This document shows, piece after piece, positions 17,925 through 27,601 of a stretch of 47,171 nt of DNA. The notes under the pieces are model-generated. The model worked only from the letters and a program-made list of their open reading frames with translations. It was not told where the DNA came from and did no database searches. The stretch is from Hormoscilla sp. GUM202 (GTDB lineage: Bacteria > Cyanobacteriota > Cyanobacteriia > Cyanobacteriales > Desertifilaceae): assembly GCA_005518205.2 (NCBI GenBank), contig RFFC02000048.1, positions 1-47,171 on the forward strand, written 5' to 3'. Both the position numbers and the translations under genes were made by a program. Within the stretch, counting starts at the first letter, position 1; each line of letters starts with the position of its first letter.

Positions 17925-18005
17925 TGCCCGTTAATGAGATACCGTCTATGACCAACGCGCTCCATCGATCGGGGGATGGGGCGATATCGGGCGCATCTCA
18001 CTACG

Positions 18006-18079
18006 GGGTGGGCGAAGCATTCCGATAGGAGATTTGTTAATTTATCTCAAAGATTGTCGCCGGAATGCTTCGCCCCTAC
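18006..18079. repeat. Inverted repeat GGGCGAAGCATTCCG, copy 2
   Basis: Arms GGGCGAAGCATTCCG and CGGAATGCTTCGCCCC about 43 bases apart; the spacer differs from copy 1 but size is similar. Confidence 0.7.
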
Positions 18080-18191
18080 AGATATTTTTGCATGCATAGG
18101 GAAGGGAAATATTTCTGTCCGCGTACTGATCCGCGGTTGGCGAACTCCCGATAAGACCAACAAAATTGATCGGACTCTGCTCCCTTCCCTC

Positions 18192-19134
18192 TCACCGTCC
18201 CCGCGCCCTCCAAATTCTGATATCAAAGTCCTGCTTGCATTCTCTCAAACTACATCCACCGCCACTGACAATTGTCTGCCCATCGGGACTAAAGGCGACG
18301 CTCCTAACCCAGTCGGAATGACCAGTGAGGGTACGCAGTAACCTGCCGCTTCCCAGATTCCAAATCTTGATGGTATCGTCCCAACTGCCACTGGCTAACA
18401 ACTGCCCATCGGGACTAATGGCGACGCTATAAACTGTGTTGAAATGGCCTTTGAAGATGTCAGCTAGAACGTAGTAGTGCCAGCTTTTGTAGGTATTAAT
18501 TGGAATTCCAAAAAACTCCCATTCTCCAGTATTCTGCTCCTGGAAGCCGAGTCCATTAATCCCCACTACATCCCCTTCCTCATCCAGTATCGGACCGCCA
18601 CTCATGCCTGGTCTACTTTGATTGTATGGACTAAAGTATAGCCCTCCCGAGCGCGGGGCTTCCGGTAATATTGCCCTGTTGAAACCGATATCCCCGTTCT
18701 GGGTTAACCGGATCTCTACCAACCCAACCTGACGCATAGACTTTCCTACCTACAACTATTTGCGATGAATCCCCTAAATTTGCCACGGGGTAACTTCGGG
18801 TGCTAGTAAAACGCAACACTGCTAAGTCTATCCCCCCAGGTTGACACATCTCTTGATTAGCTTCCACTTGATAGCTACTGCCCCTGTGAGTAACAATAAT
18901 ATAGGTTCCTGGTTTTTTGATTACGTGACAGTTGGTCAGGACAGTATAAGTATTGCCTTCTTTGCCCACGATCGCGCCATATCCCTTACCTTGTCCATCG
19001 ATCCGCACAGTAATTTCTTGAGCAATTTTGCCCACTTCCTCGGGAGATAACCCCACAGCGATTTGAGGCTGCACCAGGGCCAAGGTAGCCGCCACACCAA
19101 GTAACGCTGCCGGTATTTTATAGGATAGTTTCAT
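18192..19134 (-). pseudogene. Secreted trypsin-like protease with WD40 repeats, frameshifted
   Basis: From ATG 19134: signal peptide (MKLSYKIPAALLGVAATLAL), then a trypsin-fold domain with VLTNCHVI (catalytic His), GGIDLAVLRF (Asp) and, in a second frame, [13 protein letters not shown] (catalytic Ser). The frame changes between about 18665 and 18735, so the Ser half is not in frame with the His/Asp half. After the protease come two WD40 repeats ([20 protein letters not shown] and the [16 protein letters not shown] unit), and a stub of a third ending at 18192; a full propeller needs about seven. So the gene has one frameshift and a short C-terminus. The family is common in cyanobacteria. Confidence 0.8.
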
Positions 19135-19200
19135 AGTTCTGCGTGTCAATCAATCCTGCGGTTGAGTTGCACCTGTCATGCATGAGTTAGGTTCGCCAAA

Positions 19201-19875
19201 TCACTCATATCTTGCACCATTCGCAACTAGAGGCGTCAGTTCACCCACTCCGGGAATCGACAGGAGTAACTCCTGCTGATGCTTCAGGTTCTCATGAGTA
19301 TCTATGAGCACAGTAATGAGCTGTTTGATTTGCTCAAGAAGTCCATCAAGAAAAGTAATGTGCTGTTCTAACAGCTGTACAACACAATCCTGCTTAATTA
19401 AGGAGTTAAGCCGGTTAACTTCAGTCTGGCGTAGACTTTGCACTGATTCCAGTTGTCGAATCAATGCTTGTAGTTGCTGTACTTCTGGTGGAGATGGACT
19501 CCTTGCTGGAGGTTGATTTTGTTGGGCTAACTGAGCAATTAGTTGACAATACTCTTTGTCTGTCTTATTGCGAGACAACTTGCTTTGACCAAAAGCCTTA
19601 ATGCAAGCAGGGTTAACAATACTGACAGTATGTCCTTGCTCATACAACCATTGAGCGACAGAAGAGCCATAACGACCGGTTGCCTCCAAGCAAGCATGAA
19701 CTTGACCTACGGTCTGCTTAGCCAACCACTCACCGAGTTGTTCCATTCCTTCTAATGTGTTAGAGAAGATTTTGTGCTTTGACTTGCCCTCTCGCAACAA
19801 AGCTACATCGAATTTATCTTTGGCAATGTCAATACCGATTTTTCTGAGGTTTGTAGTGAGGACGGAAGTCCTCAC
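19201..19875 (-). mobile_element. IS110-family transposase, C-terminally truncated
   Basis: 224 residues from GTG 19875. The DEDD (RuvC-like) domain is recognisable: KIGIDIAKDKF (first Asp), ACLEATGRYG (Glu), SRNKTDKEYC (third Asp; the usual fourth Asp of KTDxxDA is missing). A coiled coil and the start of the Tnp domain (LLSIPGVGELT) follow, then the frame ends, so the second catalytic domain with its Ser is absent. Not functional by itself. The region upstream (19888-20000) would correspond to the left end where IS110 elements encode bridge RNA; I cannot identify one with confidence. Confidence 0.85.
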
Positions 19876-19887
19876 TACAAACCTCAG
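19844..19887. repeat. Perfect hairpin with 20-bp arms at the transposase 5' end
   Basis: CTGAGGTTTGTAGTGAGGAC and its exact complement flank a 4-base loop. The hairpin covers the GTG start and first codons of the IS110 transposase, so the transcript would fold over its own start. Confidence 0.85.
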
Positions 19888-20427
19888 TGGGCAGGTAGAT
19901 TCATAGGGCCTCCTTTCCTTGACTGGTGATCTTATCTGAGTTCACTGGTGATGTTATCATTGGCGACCGGTACAGGGTAGAGACGTTTTCATCCTTGTTA
20001 ATACGAGTTCATCTGTGCTACAGAGACTCCAGATCCCATTCGGTTGTCTAATAAAAACAGCAAGCGGTCGGTGTCTCGATCGCGTAGCGTGCGCGCAGCG
20101 CAATCTGCGCGACAGGTTCAATTGACCTCTGGCGGGCTACGGACTTGCCGATAGCTTTCTACCCTGATGTCCCTTCTCTATTCCAACATACAAGGCGGGC
20201 TTTGTTCTCCTAGCCGGACCCTTTAGGGTTCGGGCTTTGTGCGATCTGCTGTCGGAGTCGGAGATGGGTGTATCTCACTTCTAGTGCGATCTGCTGTCGG
20301 AGATGGGTGTATCTCACTTCTAGCCCGCGCAGGCGGGCTTTGTTCTCCTAGCTGGACCCCTCGTTCCCTCACAGCGGAGGGGGCCCGGAGCGTTCTGCCT
20401 GGGAACGGGTTCGGGCGGCTTACCACT
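19888..20427. other. Gene-free stretch with repeats
   Basis: Holds a GCGTAGCGTGCGCGCAGCGC palindromic repeat near 20086-20120, two copies of a GCGGGCTTTGTTCTCCTAGC block (about 20192 and 20334), a tandem repeat at 20239-20322, and a CAGCGGAGGGGGCCCGGAGCG element near 20369-20390. No gene seen. Confidence 0.6.
20239..20322. repeat. Tandem repeat, 45 and 39 bp copies
   Basis: Both copies begin GTGCGATCTGCTGTCGGAG and end GTATCTCACTTCTA; the first has an extra 6 bases. Confidence 0.8.
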
Positions 20428-21447
20428 TTACACGCTAACAGGCACCTTTTCTTCCTTTTCTTCCTTTTCTTCCTGCGCCATCTGATATTCAAAGCTAGCC
20501 CGCATTTTCAGACCCGTGAGCACTTGGAACAGTCCACTACCATTGTTAGAACCCGGATACTCTTGATGCTCCCGCACCAGATGGGTCAATTCGCCGTAGT
20601 ATTTAGTGGAGGTGTTGCTCAGATGACCTTCGATGTAAATCATCTCCTCTAAATTGTCAAACTGACCGTCCACTTCCAAGATGGAGACTTCCTGACCGTA
20701 ATAGCTATCGGGTCCGTAGTACATTTTGATGCCAGGGTAGGAGCAGGTGAGCTTGCGACCGCAGGGAATCCAGTTGATCGTTGACCCTTCATCAAACAGG
20801 TATACTGGATCGCGACCTTCTACTCCGTAGCGCTGGATCATGCGTACCCGCAGGATTTTATGTTCTTTGTCCTCTTTAATCAACTCCGTGGGCAGAATTT
20901 GAATGACCACATCGGCATGAGCTTTCTGGGGGTCGATGTAGGCCATAAAATCTGGGCGACGGGCATTGATGGCAAACAGCACATCTTCATAACTATGACC
21001 CCGTTCTGCCATATCTCTTTTGATTTTCCAGGCAATTTTTACCTCGTCGCCGATATCCAGGTAAACGCTGAAGTCCAAAAGATCGCGCACTCGTTCGTCA
21101 TACAAGGGGTGCAGCCCCTCTAGCACCACGATCGGGGTCGGGGTGATTCGCTCTGGCGGGTCGATCGTGCCAGTTTCGTGATTGTAGATCGGCTTATCGA
21201 TCGCCTGACCATTTTTGAGCGCTTTTGCTTGCTCGTACATCAGGTCAAAGTTGTTGGCCCGGGGGTCAAGGGCCGTGATCCCAGTCTCTTTACGCTGTTT
21301 CCGGTCCAGAGAATGGTAGTCATCCAGACAGATGACTGTTACTAATTCTTTTCCGAACAAGTCAGTGATGCGGCGCAAGAACGTGGATTTACCGCATCCG
21401 GAGTCTCCGGCTACACCTATTAATACCACGCGATCTGGCTTTGTCAT
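20428..21447 (-). CDS. prk: Phosphoribulokinase
   Basis: 339 residues from ATG 21447. It makes ribulose-1,5-bisphosphate from ribulose-5-phosphate and ATP, the step that feeds Rubisco in the Calvin cycle. Visible: P-loop GDSGCGKST, in which Cys18 pairs with Cys40 (VICLDDYH) as the thioredoxin/CP12 redox switch, ALDPRANNFD, the Walker-B-like VVLEGLHPLYD, and two C-terminal cysteines around NWIPCGRKLTC. The C-terminal tail ends in an unusual EEKEEKEEK run coded by a 9-base tandem repeat, which replaces the usual short tail. It is divergent from petH with a 571-base gap, an arrangement known from other cyanobacteria. Confidence 0.97.
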   Translation of the reverse strand: MTKPDRVVLIGVAGDSGCGKSTFLRRITDLFGKELVTVICLDDYHSLDRKQRKETGITALDPRANNFDLMYEQAKALKNGQAIDKPIYNHETGTIDPPERITPTPIVVLEGLHPLYDERVRDLLDFSVYLDIGDEVKIAWKIKRDMAERGHSYEDVLFAINARRPDFMAYIDPQKAHADVVIQILPTELIKEDKEHKILRVRMIQRYGVEGRDPVYLFDEGSTINWIPCGRKLTCSYPGIKMYYGPDSYYGQEVSILEVDGQFDNLEEMIYIEGHLSNTSTKYYGELTHLVREHQEYPGSNNGSGLFQVLTGLKMRASFEYQMAQEEKEEKEEKVPVSV

Positions 21448-23200
<1,753 letters not shown>

Positions 23201-23804
23201 AGTATAGGCTTCAATTAGTAGGGCGATGCCCACCAATAATTGTTTCTGTAGTTTCTGCAGGGTGGGCATTGCCAGCCCTGTCAAGGTGAGGGGAAACAAT
23301 GGCCAAACAGTTGAAAATTTTTTGGCTGTTTGTGCCTTCGTCAGTCCCAATCAAAATGAGGCAATTAGCAATTAATTTGCTAAATTGACAATTGCGAATT
23401 ATTTCGGGAATTCGCACCGAAGTTGTTCCAATCAAAGAGAGCTGATTGACAAGTTATTATATCAGTTGAGAATCTCCATTGCCTCAAGCACTAAAATTAG
23501 TTATTATACAGAGTTAAAACTACTGAAGCAGCATCGCTGAGTGGGCTCCCCGGACAGGCGATGGGTCTCCTGGGAACGTGGGAGGGACACAGCGCACAAA
23601 ATGTCAAGGCGATCTCCGATTATTCTATCGCTCGATTTGGGTCGATCGCCGTCAGGGTGCGATCGACCTGGTGCCGGTGCGCTCGGCCAAGAATGGCTGC
23701 GCCACGCTACGCGAACGGAAAGATTAATACTGAAAAAGCAATTTGCACCCCTGTAATCTGTACATAGGATTAATGGAGAGTTAAGGGTCTCCTGGACTGG
23801 ATCC

Positions 23805-23926
23805 ATCCCAGCTTTGCTTCTTGGCTGCGGGGATCTGAACATGCTGTTGCCAGCTATACTAGCCCAGAAACCCAGTTTTTCCACAAAACCGGTTTCTTCA
23901 TGCATTCCTGAGATGCTCTCGCGCCA
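23805..23926. repeat. Interspersed repeat, copy 2
   Basis: Near-identical to 434-553, including AACATGCTGTTGCCAGCTAT and the AAACCCAG...AACCGG hairpin. Confidence 0.75.
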
Positions 23927-23975
23927 CCTGCTGACACCTGCGTATACAGGCCCCAGGGAGATCGTGACTCGCAGT

Positions 23976-24129
23976 CGCCTCCCCGCCCGGATCGTATCGT
24001 CCCCCCGCCCGGATCGTATCGCCTCCCCGCCCGGGTCATATAGTCTCCCCGCCTGGGTCGGATTGTCTCCCCGCCCGGATCAAATTGTCTCCCCGCCCGG
24101 GTCGGATTGTCTCCCCGCTGGGGGGCAAA
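23976..24129. repeat. Minisatellite, seven 22-bp units
   Basis: Units of the type CGCCTCCCCGCCCGGATCGT plus AT, starting at 23976 with period 22; six are clear and the seventh (24108-24129) is degenerate. Strongly C-rich on the plus strand. Confidence 0.85.
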
Positions 24130-24258
24130 CTATCTTTTTTTCGTCAAGCAAATTTCGAGGGCTTGGCAGTGGCAATAAACCGGTGATGTGCTAAAAGAAT
24201 GTAGGGTGGGCACCGGTTTTGCATCACCTTGCGCCGGCCACATTACCTTAGCACCAAT

Positions 24259-24363
24259 CGTGTCCAGAGACTTTCGTTTCCAGAGCGCCCACCCATGTCG
24301 TTGCTGAGCAGGCGAACGACAAGGTGGGCGCTCTCGGAAACGACCCACCCATGTCGTGTCGGG
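24259..24363. repeat. Palindromic element (CGTGTCC/GCGCCCACC family), copy 1
   Basis: Starts CGTGTCCAGAGACTTTCG and contains GCGCCCACCCATGTCGT and AAGGTGGGCGCTCTCGGA as inverted halves. Relatives lie inside the TonB-like gene (36405-36473) and at 40406-40514. Confidence 0.8.
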
Positions 24364-24563
24364 AACCGCGATCAAAATATCCGATCTAGCCGATCAAAAT
24401 ATCTTATAAAGCCTATAAAAATATCTTATTTATCCGCTCAAACCCTTACCCAGAAAGCTTTTCAGCCTTGGTCTCAAAAAAAGTTTTCATCGCATAAAGG
24501 GTATACACTGGGAAATCTAGAAGATAGAGTAAGGATATCCACAATAACAAAAGGAACCCAGAA

Positions 24564-25550
24564 ATGAATAACGATCGAGCCAGCAACAACAGCAACGACG
24601 ACTTGCTCAACGTCAATGATTATGCAGCCCTGAAGATTTTCTATACCAGTACGAATGGGGAGCACTGGCACAAGAAGACAGGCTGGGACGTCACCAGCTC
24701 AACTCCCCCCACTGCTTCAGAAGTCGATAACTGGTATGGAGTGACAGTAGAAGACGATCGGGTGACGAAAATCGAGCTGCCCTTCAACAACCTGAACGGC
24801 ACGCTCCCCTCGGCGCTCGGCAACCTCAGCAATTTGCAAGTCCTCGACCTGCACTCCCTTATCGGTACGGAGTTCGATACGCCCTCCAACCGCTTAAGCG
24901 GTACCATCCCCTCTGAGTTAGGCAACCTCAGCAATTTGCAAGAGCTCGACCTGTCTTGGAACTACTCCCTGAGCGGTACGATCCCCTCTGTGCTCGGCAA
25001 CCTCAGCAATTTGCAAGTCCTCGATCTGAAAAGGAACCACCTGAGTGGTACGCTGCCCTCTGAGTTAGGCTCGCTCAGCAATTTGCAAGAGCTCGGTCTG
25101 TCTTGGAACTACCCCCTGAGCGGTACGATCCCCTCTGCGCTCGGTTCCCTCACCAATTTGCAAGAGCTCGAACTGAACTCTCTCGGCCTGAATGGTACGA
25201 TCCCCTCAGAGTTAGGCTCGCTCGGCAATTTGCAAGACCTCTCTCTGACCTCCAACCACCTGGACGGCACGGTCCCCTCAGAGTTAGGCTCGCTCGGCAA
25301 TTTGCAAGAGTTCAAGTTGAGCGGCAACTCCCTGAGCGGTACGGTCCCCTCTGAGTTGGGCTCCCTCAGCAATTTGCAAAGGCTCGCACTGCACATAAAC
25401 GACCTGAGCGGTACGATACCCTCTGAGTTGGGCTCCCTCAGCAACTTGCAAAAACTGCGCCTGCAAAGGCGAGGCAAATATGGGATGCACCCCATCCACG
25501 GGTTGATAACTTCAGGGCCTATGTTACTAAGCATCGTCACCGCATTGTGA
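24564..25550 (+). CDS. Plant-type leucine-rich repeat protein with foreign C-terminus
   Basis: 328 residues from ATG 24564, preceded by AAAGGAACC. The N-terminal cap DYAALKIFYTSTNGEHW...GW..WYGVT resembles the LRRNT-type cap of plant-like LRR proteins. About ten repeats of 24 residues follow, of the form GTIPSELGSLSNLQELxLxxNxLS, coded by very similar 72-base units. No signal peptide or membrane segment is seen. From about base 25475 the protein leaves the LRR pattern and reads 25 residues of unrelated DNA that is transposase remains out of frame, so the native C-terminus is lost. LRR surfaces usually bind proteins; the partner is unknown. Confidence 0.8.
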   Translation: MNNDRASNNSNDDLLNVNDYAALKIFYTSTNGEHWHKKTGWDVTSSTPPTASEVDNWYGVTVEDDRVTKIELPFNNLNGTLPSALGNLSNLQVLDLHSLIGTEFDTPSNRLSGTIPSELGNLSNLQELDLSWNYSLSGTIPSVLGNLSNLQVLDLKRNHLSGTLPSELGSLSNLQELGLSWNYPLSGTIPSALGSLTNLQELELNSLGLNGTIPSELGSLGNLQDLSLTSNHLDGTVPSELGSLGNLQEFKLSGNSLSGTVPSELGSLSNLQRLALHINDLSGTIPSELGSLSNLQKLRLQRRGKYGMHPIHGLITSGPMLLSIVTAL

Positions 25551-25699
25551 ACTATGGCTATTACCAAGCCGAGGGAATTTCAATCGGTTCGGGAGAGGTG
25601 GAATCAACGATTAAGCAGGTTGCGGCACGGGTGAAGCTCTCAGGAGCGCAGTGGAAAGCTGCCAATGTTCCCCAAGTTCTGCGGCATCTCGCAGCGTAG
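25505..25699 (+). pseudogene. Transposase C-terminal remnant (ISKra4-like)
   Basis: A frame different from the LRR frame reads NFRAYVTKHRHRIVNYGYYQ, then AEGISIGSGEVESTIKQV and KLSGAQWKAANVPQVLRHL. IGSG-VES-IKQ followed by a GxQW block is typical of the last part of ISKra4-type DDE transposases, with the catalytic Glu in EVES. Only about 64 residues remain. Confidence 0.65.
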
Positions 25700-25815
25700 G
25701 GGGCCCGGAGCGTGCTTATCTCAATGGAGTATTCTCAAGGTGAGTCAATCTTGACATTCTCATCATCTCGTGGTCTGTCAAGATAAAATTGACGAATTTT
25801 ACGGAGATAACCGCT

Positions 25816-26019
25816 TCCGAGCCTTCCCTTCTCTTATCCGTCATCATTTCCTTGACATACCAAGAGTCTATTAGTGACAGTTTAACAATGAAGTATTTTG
25901 GCTCATTGCCAAATTGGTCCGAGCCTTCCCTTCTCTTATCCGTCATCATTTCCTTGACAGACCAAGGGTCTATTAGTGACAGTTTAACAATGAAGTATTT
26001 TGGCTCATTGCCAAATTGG
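25816..26019. repeat. Perfect-period tandem repeat, 2 x 102 bp
   Basis: Copies at 25816-25917 and 25918-26019 differ at only a few bases. The period is a multiple of three and both copies are open in one frame (SEPSLLLSVIISLT...), but no start signal or family supports a gene. Confidence 0.85.
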
Positions 26020-26056
26020 GATGCACCCGGAGAATCGCGCCGCGAATCGCGAAATG

Positions 26057-26092
26057 GTTTAAACTAATGGTCCCAGCAACGGGACTGAAAAG
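26057..26092. other. Single CRISPR-repeat-like sequence
   Basis: 36 bases with the build of cyanobacterial CRISPR repeats: GTTT..ACTAAT start, a GTCCC..GGGAC stem and a GACTGAAA end. There is only one copy, no spacers and no cas gene. Confidence 0.3.
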
Positions 26093-26419
26093 TCAAATTT
26101 CCAGTCCCGTAAAAATGCCCCGCTGACTGGGGTTATTTCTGGTTTTTTCATCGGTTTTCAACCTCTCCCCCAAGGATTAATTCTCCAGTATAGCCTACTT
26201 AAGAACTCTTTGCCATCGGTATAATTACTAATCTTTAGCTAAAGAAGAAGCTAAAGAAAATTATTATTTCTGCCTGTAAATACTTAATTGCGCCCCCAAA
26301 TATGGATATGAAGTTCGTTTTTCTAAGTATAAATCAGTAAACAATCCTCGACCGGTCCGCCAAATTCAGCCAGTCATATGAAAGCTGACTAAATATCACC
26401 GGCCTGTGTCCCCCGGGTA

Positions 26420-27072
26420 GTGCGAGTAGCGCTCCGGAGCCTGGGTTTACCGGGCAAGAGAATAGCCGATCGCGTAGGACCGGTAGCCCTGTGTACTCCG
26501 CGCAATCGCCGGTTGGCAGGTAAAAGTCTTGCCTTGAGCTTGTACGTGCGATTTGTTCAGGTATAAGCTGTAAATCAGTGAAATCCTGGTTGGTTTCATT
26601 AGCCAACAACTGTGGTACTCATGGGGGTCCAAATCCCCCCCTCCAGGTACGGGAGAGACTCCGGTCCTTAATGCTGCTGAGTGACATCACAGTGGTGTGA
26701 AGCAAGGACTTAAATGTAGGCAAGCTGGCAGCCTAAAGCCGGCAACGCCGCTTGGGAAGATGCTCATGGTTAGAATAAGCGAACCTATGTAAACCTCGTG
26801 ACCACGAACCAGCGGAATAAGGCTATTTACGCTGGCCCAAAAGGGAAATGGTAGTTAGTATTAGTCTTGTAAATTGGTGACACTTTTGGTTTGCCGGCAG
26901 CGCCACTCACCAACCAGATTAGGGACGAAAGAACAGGTTAAGAGGCTAAACAGGGATAACCCTGATATAAGCTATCCATGACACGGACCTATTACCCAGT
27001 AGCCTCCTGCGATGAAAGTCGCAAGTCCGGTTTCGAAAGGGAGGATTGGGAGGCGACTCCCAGTTCGACCCC
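26420..27072 (+). ncRNA. ORF-less group II intron, copy 1
   Basis: The 5' end begins GTGCGAG, matching the GUGYG start of group II introns. Shared blocks with the copy at 39440-40389 are GCAAGGACTTAAATGTAGG, ACCAGCGGAATAAGGCTAT and ACGCTGGCCCAAAAGGG (domain I). Domain V is at about 27000-27035: AGCC at its base, the stem TGCGATGAAAGTCGCA with a GAAA tetraloop, and closing CCGGTTT. Domain VI follows (GGGAGGATTGGGAGGCGACTCCC) and the intron ends near CGACCCC. At about 650 nt there is no room for the reverse transcriptase, so it can only move with help in trans. Exact splice ends are estimated. Confidence 0.75.
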
Positions 27073-27170
27073 AGCCTTTGACCATGTATGATGGAAAATT
27101 AATGTTTACCTTGATAAATATACTCAGAAACACACTCTTGTCCTAGGACAGGCGGGACATGTCGCGGGAG

Positions 27171-27230
27171 GCAAGCGCTAAAGCGCTTACTACAAACACA
27201 GCAAGCGCTAAAGCGCTTACTACAAACGCA
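27171..27230. repeat. Tandem repeat, 2 x 30 bp, with palindromic core
   Basis: Unit GCAAGCGCTAAAGCGCTTAC plus TACAAACACA or TACAAACGCA. The core AGCGCTAAAGCGCT is palindromic and shared with the palindrome at 7034-7071. Confidence 0.85.
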
Positions 27231-27285
27231 CTTGTAAGTATTTAGACAAAAATAATTGCACATAGCCATGGGCGACATGCTCCGG

Positions 27286-27601
27286 ATATGGAGACTAGCG
27301 CGAGAGAGTGTGTGAAATTAATTTTGTCCATGTACTTAATACAAAATATCTGAATGAACGGAGATAAACAGATCTGGATATACGACACGACGCTGCGGGA
27401 CGGCTCCCAGCGGGAAGGTCTCTCATTATCCATAGAAGACAAAATATGGAGACTAGCGCGAGAGAGTGTGTGAAATTAATTTTGTCCATGTACTTAATAC
27501 AAAATATCTGAATGAACGGAGATAAACAGATCTGGATATACGACACGACGCTGCGGGACGGCTCCCAGCGGGAAGGTCTCTCATTATCCATAGAAGACAA
27601 A
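27286..27601. repeat. cimA: 158-bp direct tandem duplication over the cimA start
   Basis: 27286-27443 and 27444-27601 appear identical. Each copy contains the upstream region (ATATGGAGACTAGCGCGAGA), the start ATGAACGGAGATAAACAG and the first 30 codons of cimA. The first copy runs into the second out of frame and stops soon. Confidence 0.9.

Larger units (their letters stand above)
17740..18191. other. Gene-free stretch with two inverted repeats
   Basis: Between the minus-strand small-protein gene and the broken protease. It holds the two GAAGCATTC inverted repeats listed separately and HIP1-like sites; no gene is seen. Confidence 0.6.
23201..24563. other. Gene-free repeat-rich stretch
   Basis: Holds an inverted GGGCGATGCCCACC/GGTGGGCATTGCC pair near 23220-23275, the second copy of the 434-553 repeat, a 22-bp minisatellite and a 105-bp palindromic element. 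Frames open here are made of repeat DNA. AT-rich sequence from 24370 to 24560 may contain the promoter of the LRR gene. Confidence 0.6.

Noticed and set aside
23814-24194. 126-residue reading frame on the plus strand
   Set aside because: It translates the 22-bp minisatellite and an interspersed repeat.
25109-25567. Reading frames antisense to the LRR gene
   Set aside because: Repetitive LRR codons leave other frames open by chance; the sense frame has the family signature.
26050-26100. CRISPR array
   Set aside because: Only one repeat-like unit, no spacer-repeat periodicity and no cas genes in the window.
27354-27511. Separate gene starting at the first cimA-like ATG
   Set aside because: It is the duplicated cimA start and runs out of frame into the second copy; kept only as a repeat.
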